Source of the DNA: Myxococcus llanfairpwllgwyngyllgogerychwyrndrobwllllantysiliogogogochensis
GTDB lineage: Bacteria; Myxococcota; Myxococcia; Myxococcales; Myxococcaceae
Direction of reading: 5' to 3'
Assembly: GCF_006636215.1 (NCBI RefSeq)
Contig: NZ_VIFM01000094.1
Location: forward strand, 1 to 37,558
Length of the DNA stretch: 37,558 nucleotides
A program made the translations under genes and the position numbers. The notes under the pieces are model-generated. The model had not been told where the DNA came from, did no database searches, and worked only from the letters and a program-made list of their open reading frames with translations. Shown piece after piece: positions 1 to 7,584 of the stretch (positions are counted from its first letter, which is position 1; every line of letters begins with the position of its first letter).

Positions 1-1409
1 GACCGTCCCAGGGGAGGGTAGAGGGTTTGCCGCTCGCGCGGGACAAGCTTTCCGGTGACGCCCTTCGGAAGCACCACGCCGAAGAAGAACCCCTCCTCGA
101 AGGGCTCCGTCGAATCGACGTGGACGCGCACCCGGGCGCTGATGGTCGCCAGCGCCGTGCGCAGGAACACCATCGCGAAGTCTCCGGCCACACAGGCACG
201 AGGGCCCCGGCCGAACGGGAAGAAGTAGTCGCTGCCCAGCGGGTCGTTCGCCGCGCCGCCGTTCAGCCAGCGCTCCGGGTCGAACGTCTCCGGGCTCGTC
301 CAGTGCGTCGCGTCCCGGTGCAGGTGCTGGTTGGAGATCATCAGCGTCGTCTCCGGCGGCAACATGACGCCCGCCAGCCGCGTCTCGGTGGACGGTGAGC
401 GGCGCATGAGGACGCGGACGGCGGGGAGGATGCGCAGGGCCTCGTAGGCGACGGCCTCGCCCCAGGGCGCCCCGCCGAGCCGCTCGTGGTTCAGCGGTTC
501 TTCCGCCAGCAGCGCGGACTCGAGCGCCAGTCGCTCCTCGGCGGCGGGGTGCTTCTGGAGCTGGTGGAAGGCTCCGACGAGCGTGGTGCTGGAGGAGAAG
601 ACGCCGCCGAAGAAGAACGAGCCGAGCAGGTTCGCATGCACCTGGTCATCCAGCTCCGGCATCTCCCGCAGCGTCCACGACATCAAATCCACCCGGTGCG
701 CGGCCGGTGCCTGTCGTGCCGCGCGGATTCTGTCCGCGAACAGCCCGTAGAAGCGCTCCTTCGCCGCGGCGAAGCCCTTGGGGACCGAGACGAACCTCAG
801 GGGCAGCTTCGCCTGGATGCGCGCATCCGCCGCGGCGGCCAGCAGCATGAAGTCGTCATACGCGGACGTGGGGAGCTTCTCGCCCACCGTGGCCACGCAG
901 AACGCATCGAACGTCAACTGGCGCAGCATGGGCGTCAGGTCGAGCGACGGCTGGTGGCGCACCGCCTCCACCGACTCGGCGATGGAAGCCCGCATCGGCT
1001 CCACCTGGGCCGCCTGCCACGCCGCGGTCCACGGCTGCGCCAGCGGGTCCATTCCGTGCTTGCGCTTCCAGTCCTCACCCTGCTGCGCGATGAACGGCGT
1101 GTCGTCGGTGACGGAGGCGCGGATCTGCTCGCCGATGTTGCCCTTCTCGAACTCCAGCCTGCGCGTCTCCAGCACCTCGCGGATGATGGCGGGGCCGTTG
1201 AGCACCAGCGCGGGGGAGGGCCCCAGCCACGCGACGGTGACGGGCCCATAGGCGCGCGCATAGCGAGCGCACGTCTCCCACGGCTGCACGCCCAGGAAGT
1301 CCCCCAGGTTGCCCAGCAGGCCCGGCGTTGGCCCCGGGAGGCTGGCGAGCGGCTTGCGCCGGGCGCCGAAGAACAGGTTGAACAGGCCGCGAGAGAGCAG
1401 GTTCGGCAC
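1..1409 (-). CDS. Cytochrome P450, partial (C-terminal end beyond window); possible hydroperoxide-processing P450
   Basis: Reads open from a GTG at 1409 to the window edge (469 codons, no stop), so the last residues are missing. A GGAGG sits 7 bp before the GTG. The haem loop FGRGPRAC is at residues 399-406 with Cys406 as thiolate ligand, and an ExxR (EALR) K-helix motif is present. The I-helix is unusual: where monooxygenases have (A/G)Gx(D/E)T, residues 268-272 read GGVFS, so the acid is Phe271 and the Thr is Ser272. Family knowledge: loss of this pair is typical of P450s that do not activate O2, such as CYP74-type fatty-acid hydroperoxide enzymes. The gene starts 20 bp after the stop of a lipoxygenase gene, so a role in converting the lipoxygenase hydroperoxide is a reasonable inference. 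An ordinary bacterial monooxygenase is the alternative. Confidence 0.88.
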   Translation of the reverse strand, partial: MPNLLSRGLFNLFFGARRKPLASLPGPTPGLLGNLGDFLGVQPWETCARYARAYGPVTVAWLGPSPALVLNGPAIIREVLETRRLEFEKGNIGEQIRASVTDDTPFIAQQGEDWKRKHGMDPLAQPWTAAWQAAQVEPMRASIAESVEAVRHQPSLDLTPMLRQLTFDAFCVATVGEKLPTSAYDDFMLLAAAADARIQAKLPLRFVSVPKGFAAAKERFYGLFADRIRAARQAPAAHRVDLMSWTLREMPELDDQVHANLLGSFFFGGVFSSSTTLVGAFHQLQKHPAAEERLALESALLAEEPLNHERLGGAPWGEAVAYEALRILPAVRVLMRRSPSTETRLAGVMLPPETTLMISNQHLHRDATHWTSPETFDPERWLNGGAANDPLGSDYFFPFGRGPRACVAGDFAMVFLRTALATISARVRVHVDSTEPFEEGFFFGVVLPKGVTGKLVPRERQTLYPPLGR

Positions 1410-1429
1410 GAGGGAGCCTCCGGTGCTGC

Positions 1430-3457
1430 TCAGACGGTGATGCCGCAGGGAATCTTGTCGGGCTGCAGGACGGTGTAGGGCACGGCGACGCGCGCGTTGC
1501 GCGCCTTCACCGCCGCCAGTTGCTCTCGCAGGCGCTGATGGAAGCGCTCGCGGATGGCCAACAGCTCGGGCTCGTGGAAGTACTCCTCGCGCCAGCCGAA
1601 CTCGTGCAGCAGGTACTCCTCGTCTTCCCCGAAGCTGGAGAGCGCCCGGCCGATGGCGACCTGCCAGAGTGTCTGGGACTTGCTGGGAATCATGGCGGCG
1701 ATGTCTTCCGCGCGCAGGACGCCTTTCTGACGGGGCGGCTCCTGACGCATGCACAGCGGCGCGTTGGGTACGAAGGCGTAGTGCTCGTATTGCAGGTAGT
1801 TGACCGCGGCGTGCTGGACGCTGACCGTGAAGATGACGGTGGTGAGCATGTCGACCAGGTCGTCCACGCGGCGCAGCTCCTGGCAGGGCAGCTTGTCCAC
1901 GGGCAGTCCGTGCTCGGTGAGGTCCTTCCACCACTGTTGCATCTCGGTGTCGCCCTCGAGGTCTGCGTCGGTCCGGTAGAAGTGCCTGAGCACGCCGCCG
2001 ACGTAATCCTCGAAAGCATCCCACAAGGGGAGGGCGTCGTCGCGGTAGGGGTAGCTGGGCAGGACGTCAGGGGACAGCACGCCTCGGCGCTCGAAGTCCT
2101 GCCGGGGCCTGTTGTCGGAGAGCTTCCATCGCTGGTACCCCTTCTTGCCCAGCTGGAGGTGGCCCTTCTCCGGGCCGCCGGTGGCGATGAAGTCATCGAA
2201 TACCCCGCCCTCGGCGAGCAGGCCCTTGCGTGCTCCCTCGTTGATGGCGAGCGTGTACCGGAAGTGCCGGCGCAGCAGCTTGTAGACGGGGTGCGGGTCC
2301 GGCAGGTTGCGCATCGTCACCATGACGAAGGGCTCCGCCACGAAGTGGGTGCGCAGCGCGTGGCTCACCATCTGGTGCGTGTTGCCCTCGCTGCAGCGGA
2401 CGTAGATTTTCGCCGCGAGCCAGTCGTACTCGCCGTCGTTGGGTGTGAAGACGGGGTCCTTCCGCGCGTCGCGGCCCAGTTGGATGGCGATGGGGCGCAG
2501 CTGGCGGGAGTCGTCCAGGTACAGCAGGCAGCGGGACGCCGGCGCCCACCTCCGCTCCTCGACGCCCTCCTCGTTGACCTTCCGGTACATGGGGATGTCG
2601 TCGAGGATTTCGAAGTCGAGCAGGAAGATGCGTCTGGCGTCGAGCGCGCGCGCCAGCGTGGTGCCGGGGGACAAGAGGCCGCGCAGGTCCTCATCCGTCA
2701 GCGGCATGTCCTGGGGCACGTTGGGGACGAGGGTGATGTGCATCGGGTTGATGCCCTGGACGGCCTGCCGCGCGAACTCGTAGTCGTCCTTCCACCTGGG
2801 GACGAGCTGGGGCACTTCCAGCCCCTTGAAGAAGTCGAAGATGTCCACCAGCCCGTTCCACGCGTTGCTCAACATGGGCAGGTGCAGCTTGATGGACGCC
2901 AGCGTCTTGGCGATGACGACCTCGTAGCTTCCCTCCGTGAGTCCCCGGTACAGCTCGTCCTTGGGCAACGGCCGCGTCTCGCTCAAGTCGAGCGCGCCAG
3001 GAAGTCCCGCGGTGGCCTCGGCGGAACGCCAGGGATACATCCGCCGACGGTGCTCGAGCAGCTCGTGCCGCGCCGTCGCTTCCCGTGCGTGGCTCGCCTG
3101 TCGCGCGAGCTTCGCGGTGCCTTCGAGCACGTCCACCGTGGCGCCGCCCTGCACCCACCGGAAGAAGGGAAAGCGCCACTGCTTCCCCTCCGCGGTGACG
3201 TGGGCCTGGTCCAGCAGCCAGTCCGCCGCGACGCCTCCGGTGTTGGTGAAGCGCAGCAGCACCAGCTCGCCCAGGTCCGTGGCCTGGACGGAGTAGACCT
3301 CCTCCGCGCCCGCCTCGAAGTCATCGTGGAATCGCTTGTTCAGCGCGTGCGGGCCGCTCTCCCCATGCGTGCCCACCAGGGTGACGAAAATGTCTGCGTT
3401 CGTGCCCGCGCCGAGCTTCGCGCTCGTGCGAATCTTGAGCTTGTACTCGACAGTCAT
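1430..3457 (-). CDS. Lipoxygenase with N-terminal PLAT domain
   Basis: 675-residue protein. Residues about 1-105 form a PLAT/C2-like beta-sandwich (GAGTNAD early, then DLGELVLL and the closing FPFFRW), a membrane-binding domain usual in eukaryotic lipoxygenases. The catalytic domain carries the non-haem iron ligands in family spacing: His366 and His371 (HALRTH), His549 and Asn553 (HAAVN), and the C-terminal carboxylate. The final residue is Val675 rather than the usual Ile. The reaction is dioxygenation of polyunsaturated fatty acids to hydroperoxides. The ATG at 3457 is preferred over an in-frame start 60 bp upstream because GAGGG lies 5 bp before it and the PLAT domain begins immediately after. 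It is transcribed ahead of the P450 (20-bp gap) and divergently from a second lipoxygenase. Regiospecificity cannot be read from the sequence. Confidence 0.93.
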   Translation of the reverse strand: MTVEYKLKIRTSAKLGAGTNADIFVTLVGTHGESGPHALNKRFHDDFEAGAEEVYSVQATDLGELVLLRFTNTGGVAADWLLDQAHVTAEGKQWRFPFFRWVQGGATVDVLEGTAKLARQASHAREATARHELLEHRRRMYPWRSAEATAGLPGALDLSETRPLPKDELYRGLTEGSYEVVIAKTLASIKLHLPMLSNAWNGLVDIFDFFKGLEVPQLVPRWKDDYEFARQAVQGINPMHITLVPNVPQDMPLTDEDLRGLLSPGTTLARALDARRIFLLDFEILDDIPMYRKVNEEGVEERRWAPASRCLLYLDDSRQLRPIAIQLGRDARKDPVFTPNDGEYDWLAAKIYVRCSEGNTHQMVSHALRTHFVAEPFVMVTMRNLPDPHPVYKLLRRHFRYTLAINEGARKGLLAEGGVFDDFIATGGPEKGHLQLGKKGYQRWKLSDNRPRQDFERRGVLSPDVLPSYPYRDDALPLWDAFEDYVGGVLRHFYRTDADLEGDTEMQQWWKDLTEHGLPVDKLPCQELRRVDDLVDMLTTVIFTVSVQHAAVNYLQYEHYAFVPNAPLCMRQEPPRQKGVLRAEDIAAMIPSKSQTLWQVAIGRALSSFGEDEEYLLHEFGWREEYFHEPELLAIRERFHQRLREQLAAVKARNARVAVPYTVLQPDKIPCGITV

Positions 3458-3559
3458 GGAACCCTCTACGGAACGGGGGCAGACCGTAGGACGGGGAAAG
3501 CGAGGGCTGCAAGCCATGCTACCCTCCCCACGGAATGAGGCAGGCGTCGCTCAGCGCAC

Positions 3560-3577
3560 GGAATTCGCGAAGGTTCC
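3560..3577. promoter_or_regulatory. Dyad between the divergent lipoxygenase genes
   Basis: In the 214-bp divergent region, GGAA (3560-3563) and TTCC (3574-3577) enclose the perfect palindrome TTCGCGAA (3564-3571). A dyad in this place could be a shared operator for the two lipoxygenase promoters. No convincing -35/-10 pair was identified, so the assignment is weak. Confidence 0.28.
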
Positions 3578-3671
3578 AGTGGCCCTGTCATGAGTGAGGG
3601 ACACCCGTGGAAGTGGGGCTGATGACAGACGGTGGCGCTGGTGGGCTCGCGGCCCGGGGCAGGGGACGGGG

Positions 3672-5741
3672 ATGATGTTCGCGGCGCTGCGCCGGTGGGT
3701 GGGCTCTCTCGGGTTCAGGGGACGCGAGAGCGACCGGAATGAAGTGTTGGACGCGGAGGAGCTGGCGCGGTGGTACTCGGGGCTGAAGCTGGAGGAGCGG
3801 CTGGAGTTCAGTCGTCAGCTCGCACCTCGGGTCCGTGCGGGTCGCACCGTGCGGGACACCTCTACGTTGCCCGCGGTGGCGGTGGGACGTCTGGTTTTCG
3901 AGCAGGACGGGCCGAACGGCCCCATACCCTTGCATCACGTCAAGGTGGAGCTGTGGGACCGGGACTTCGGCGCGCCGGACGACTTTCTGGGGGAGGGTTT
4001 CACGGACCCGGACGGTGGGTTTTCGGTCCGCTACGACCCCGAGGACGCGGGCGTGGGAGACCTGCCCGATTTGGAGGTCCGCTTCTTCGAGCCGCAGCAC
4101 ACGTTCCGTCCGGATGGGCAGGTGGTGGAGACGTGGCGGCGCATCGGCTCCGAGCAGGGGCCGGATGACCACGGGGGACTCCACTTCGACTTCGGCACGT
4201 TGCGGCTGCCGTACTGGGAATACGATTCGACGACGCCGCTCGCCCGCCTGCTCGTGACGGAGGAGGGGACGGCGCCCACGGCCTATGCGCCGGGCCGTGC
4301 GATTGCGATGTTGAAGGCCGTGGCGCCCGTGGAGCTCATCAAGCGAGGGCACCTGCTCCAGGGGAAGCTGGGACAGGCCCCCGCGCTGGAGAAGATTCAG
4401 GCGGACTACCCGGAGGCGCTGACGGTGCGGATGGAGCGCGAGTCGCCGGGCTCCACGCGCACGGATGCGTTCTTTGGAGAGCGGCTGCTCAACGGCATGT
4501 TCTCCAGCATCCTCGACAGGGACCCGGAGGTGCCGGGAGACACGAAGGCGTTTCGGCTCTACTACCCGTGGAACGCGTACGAGCAGGACGGCGTGCACTG
4601 CCTGCCGGACGTGGACGTGCGGCTGCGGTTGGTGGAGGAGCGGCTGTTGCCGGTGCGCATCATCCTGGGCATGCGCGAGCCGGGCGCGACGGCTCCGGGC
4701 TCACCGGTGACGCGGCGGAGCTACACGCCCGCGGATGGTGGGGGCTGGGAGGCGGCGAAGCGGATGGCGCGGGTGAGCGCGACGCTGGACACGGAGCTGG
4801 GAAATCACCTGGGGCAGTGTCACTTCAACGTGGAGCAGTACGCCATCGCCGCGCATCGCAACCTGCGGCGCAGCCCGCTGCGGTGGTTGCTCATGCCGCA
4901 CCTGCGCGAAGTGGTGCTCATCAATCGCTCCGCCGACGGGTTTCTCGTCGGGTCCACGGGCTACATCACGCGTGCGAGCGCGCTGGTGGAGCGGGCGGTG
5001 GAGTCGCGCCTCTTGCACCTGATGGGCAGCTACGACTGGAAGGGCTTCGAGCCCGCGCCGCCCATTTGCGAGGGACACCGCTACGCGCGCGCGGCGGGGC
5101 TGTTCTGGAAGCTGTTGGGTGAGCACGTGGACGCGTTCTTCGCGGAGCACGGCGCGGCGGTGGAGGCCGAGTGGCGCGAGGTTCGGCGCTTCTCGGACGA
5201 CCTGGTGGCGCACTCCGCGCCGGCCTTCGTGTGTCGCTATCTCCGAGCGACGGTGCCGGGCAAGGCCGCGCCGTGGTTCGTGCGCTCCGAGCGCATGGAC
5301 CTGGACGCGAAGAGCGTGGAGCCCACGCCGAAGGCCGTCAGCGCCGTGACATGGACAGACGTCCCCCAGCCTGGGGAGGTTGAGGCGCTCAAGCGCCTGT
5401 GTCGCTATGTCATCTACTTCGCGACCTTCCGTCACGCGTGGGCCAACAATCTCCAGTGGGACGACGCGGGCGAGGTGTTGTACGCGTGTCTGGGATTGCG
5501 GTGGGGAAAGGGCGGGGTGCTGTCGACGGAGGCGGACCTGGACGTCGCGCCCTCGCCGGAGGAGGCCACGGAGATGCTGTGGATTTCGTGGATGTTGTCC
5601 AAGACGAACTACGGCTTCCTCCTGGCGAACGAGGAGTCCGACGTGCACCCCCGGTTCGTGGAGTTGCTGCGCGCACACGCCGCCGAGTTCGCCGCGCTGG
5701 GTCTGGATGTCCGCACGGTCAGCTCGCGCATCAACATCTGA
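3672..5741 (+). CDS. Lipoxygenase with N-terminal transthyretin-like beta-sandwich
   Basis: 689-residue protein. All five iron ligands of lipoxygenases are visible: His379 and His384 (HLGQCH), His588 and Asn592 (HAWAN) and a C-terminal Ile689. The helix after His384 matches the family pattern (EQYAIAAHRNL). In place of PLAT, residues about 70-160 look like a transthyretin-like or carboxypeptidase-regulatory-like fold: VKVELWDRDF, then a DPDGGFSV turn. Such a domain is unusual in this family. The start is placed at the ATG at 3672 (a second ATG follows at once); AGGGG lies 5 bp upstream. An in-frame GTG at 3594 would add 26 Arg/Trp/Gly-rich residues with no family resemblance. The gene is divergent from the PLAT-type lipoxygenase, so the pair may act on different lipid pools or carry out successive oxygenations. 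Confidence 0.88.
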   Translation: MMFAALRRWVGSLGFRGRESDRNEVLDAEELARWYSGLKLEERLEFSRQLAPRVRAGRTVRDTSTLPAVAVGRLVFEQDGPNGPIPLHHVKVELWDRDFGAPDDFLGEGFTDPDGGFSVRYDPEDAGVGDLPDLEVRFFEPQHTFRPDGQVVETWRRIGSEQGPDDHGGLHFDFGTLRLPYWEYDSTTPLARLLVTEEGTAPTAYAPGRAIAMLKAVAPVELIKRGHLLQGKLGQAPALEKIQADYPEALTVRMERESPGSTRTDAFFGERLLNGMFSSILDRDPEVPGDTKAFRLYYPWNAYEQDGVHCLPDVDVRLRLVEERLLPVRIILGMREPGATAPGSPVTRRSYTPADGGGWEAAKRMARVSATLDTELGNHLGQCHFNVEQYAIAAHRNLRRSPLRWLLMPHLREVVLINRSADGFLVGSTGYITRASALVERAVESRLLHLMGSYDWKGFEPAPPICEGHRYARAAGLFWKLLGEHVDAFFAEHGAAVEAEWREVRRFSDDLVAHSAPAFVCRYLRATVPGKAAPWFVRSERMDLDAKSVEPTPKAVSAVTWTDVPQPGEVEALKRLCRYVIYFATFRHAWANNLQWDDAGEVLYACLGLRWGKGGVLSTEADLDVAPSPEEATEMLWISWMLSKTNYGFLLANEESDVHPRFVELLRAHAAEFAALGLDVRTVSSRINI

Positions 5742-5771
5742 TCGGCACGTGCGCACTGCGGAACGGATGTG

Positions 5772-6530
5772 TCAGGGAGATGAGCGACCGCCGATTTCAG
5801 GGAAGCGCTCATAACCCCGTAGGAGCGCGGCCAGGTGGTCGGGGTTGTCGAGGTCGAGCGGCGCGTCCGTGAGCCGCACGACCCACCCGCCCGTCGCCGT
5901 GTGTCGTGCGCGGAGAAGCAGGTCCGCATCCCTGGCCGGGTCGGGAAACCCGATGGCTCGGGCGGTAGCGGCCGACCAGTAGTTCAGCCATCCGAGACGG
6001 TGCGGAATCTCAGGCGAGCGAATCATGTCGGGGAGCTTGAGCGCGGGCAGTCCCCGGGGAGGGCGTGGTGACCCCTCCTGCGTGGGGCTTGTCTGCTCGG
6101 CGATCTCCACCCCGGCGTTGAACGGTGTTGCGTGCCCCCACAGCGCACGTGCGCCCTCTGCAACAGCCTCCAGGACGTCGGTGGCGGCAACGGGACCAGC
6201 AGTGTCGAGTGTAAGGTCTACATGGACTTCGAAGTGTGGCGGGCCTTCCGCCGCAAGCCCGTTCGGGTTTTCCCACCCGGCGATCGTGACCGGGTGCTTG
6301 TCGTTGTCGTTGCGCAGGAACAGAAAGCCGCCATCCGTTCTGTTGGCCATGATCCACTCGTCGCGGTTGGGCAATGCGATGAGGTCCTCCTTTTCAGAGG
6401 TTGTCCATTCCAAGTGAAGACCGGGAAGCGCACGCTCCATTCCATGGATGATGGCCAGCGCACGGCCTTCGTCGCCCAGGAGGGACGGTGCGTAGACGAT
6501 GAGGGCCAGGTCATTCTGCCTGGATGCCAT
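5772..6530 (-). CDS. DUF5953-like protein, probable immunity/partner protein
   Basis: 252-residue soluble protein with no signal peptide or membrane segment. It resembles the myxobacterial DUF5953 family (N-terminal NDLALIVYAPSLLGDEGR, then HGMERALPGL). The ATG at 6530 lies 1 bp after the stop of the upstream lipoprotein gene with no clear Shine-Dalgarno, so translation is probably coupled by re-initiation. A longer reading frame exists upstream but it overlaps the preceding gene. The strict pairing with a nuclease-motif lipoprotein suggests it protects against or regulates that partner; this is inference from context. The gene pair appears less GC-rich than its flanks, which may mean separate acquisition. 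Confidence 0.8.
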   Translation of the reverse strand: MASRQNDLALIVYAPSLLGDEGRALAIIHGMERALPGLHLEWTTSEKEDLIALPNRDEWIMANRTDGGFLFLRNDNDKHPVTIAGWENPNGLAAEGPPHFEVHVDLTLDTAGPVAATDVLEAVAEGARALWGHATPFNAGVEIAEQTSPTQEGSPRPPRGLPALKLPDMIRSPEIPHRLGWLNYWSAATARAIGFPDPARDADLLLRARHTATGGWVVRLTDAPLDLDNPDHLAALLRGYERFPEIGGRSSP

Positions 6531-6531
6531 T

Positions 6532-7440
6532 TCAACACCAATCCATGACGACGACAGTGAGAGAAGGATCCGCCAGCCGCAGTTCGGCCTTGTGAGCCTC
6601 GCTGCGAACTCCAACGAGGAAGTGAAAGCCGCACTCCTTTGCAAGTCGCGCCTCTCGCTGCATCTCGGCCAGTTTCATCTTGACGAAGAACCTCCGGGAG
6701 TGAGGTGAGTGGCGTTCGAAATCATCCGTCTTGACCTCCCACAGCGTGCGGGTGGTGAGGACGAGTGCATCGAAGTGCTTGCCGTTGATGAGTACGTTCA
6801 AGCCAGGGAAGCTGTTGCCTGGAATCTTGTTGGCGCAAACATCATGTGGCTCGTTGCCTCCACGAGGTAGCCCTGGAATCGGCCTGCACTCAGGGCGGCG
6901 CTGTCGCTCCCGTGGATCGGTCGGCACAGGGGGAAACCAATCCTGTCCAGATGTCTCAGGCTTGGGCGTTCGATTCGCGGAGGGGTCCTGTAGCGTGGGC
7001 TTCGTTTGGAGAACAGACTCTGGCTCTTCGGAGTTGCTCCCCCGCGGTTCATAGGCATCCAGCGCTTCCTTGATGGCGAAGCCCACCACCACGACACCAA
7101 CGACGACTACCGTGCCCACGACAATCTCGGGAGCCGCCAAGATACAGAGGCCGACTCCCAAGGTAACCGTGCCAGCCGAGGCAACGGTGCATCTTCCAGC
7201 CCGGTCGTTGAAACGGATCCGGTCATGGTCGAGGGCTGGATAGCACCGCTCCGCCAGCACGGGCCAAGGCTGGGAGGCCTCACCGACGACGCACCGGCCC
7301 TCGTCACGCCACGGCAGTTGTGCTGCTCGCCGCAGGTTGGCGATCCGCGGGTTCGAGGGCTCGCGCTCTCTGGAACCTGGCGCCGATGCGGCGCACGCCG
7401 ACAAGAAGAGCAGAAGTGCGGTGCCGGCGATGAGACGCAT
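6532..7440 (-). CDS. DUF6310-like lipoprotein with PD-(D/E)xK nuclease-like C-terminal domain
   Basis: 302 residues. A lipoprotein signal peptide ends in LSAC (Cys16). Residues about 90-123 are strongly hydrophobic with Gly/Val runs (membrane segment or hairpin), followed by a Pro/charged linker (130-190). The C-terminal domain has Asp224 (FDALVL) and Glu235/Lys237 (WEVKTDDF), the D...ExK pattern of restriction-endonuclease-fold nucleases. The organisation matches myxobacterial DUF6310 proteins, which I recall beside DUF5953 proteins. A role as an antibacterial or kin-discrimination effector is plausible but unproven; a lipid anchor would tether the nuclease to an envelope membrane, which is odd for an intracellular DNA target. 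The ATG at 7440 is fixed by the signal peptide. Confidence 0.8.
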   Translation of the reverse strand: MRLIAGTALLLFLSACAASAPGSREREPSNPRIANLRRAAQLPWRDEGRCVVGEASQPWPVLAERCYPALDHDRIRFNDRAGRCTVASAGTVTLGVGLCILAAPEIVVGTVVVVGVVVVGFAIKEALDAYEPRGSNSEEPESVLQTKPTLQDPSANRTPKPETSGQDWFPPVPTDPRERQRRPECRPIPGLPRGGNEPHDVCANKIPGNSFPGLNVLINGKHFDALVLTTRTLWEVKTDDFERHSPHSRRFFVKMKLAEMQREARLAKECGFHFLVGVRSEAHKAELRLADPSLTVVVMDWC

Positions 7441-7584
7441 GGCTACGTCCTTTCAGGCTGGCCCGGGTACCGCAGGTCAACAAGGTCCCTTGGAGTATGC
7501 CAGCACTTGATAAGGACGAGAGGCCTCTGTCGCCCTGGGATGGGCGATGAGGTACTCGAGAGCGCCATCGGCGGAGTGGGGGGC

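Noticed and set aside
1520..3538. 672-codon open frame on the plus strand opposite the PLAT lipoxygenase
   Set aside because: Low-complexity Val/Leu/Arg/Gln-rich product typical of GC-rich antisense frames; the minus strand has complete lipoxygenase motifs.
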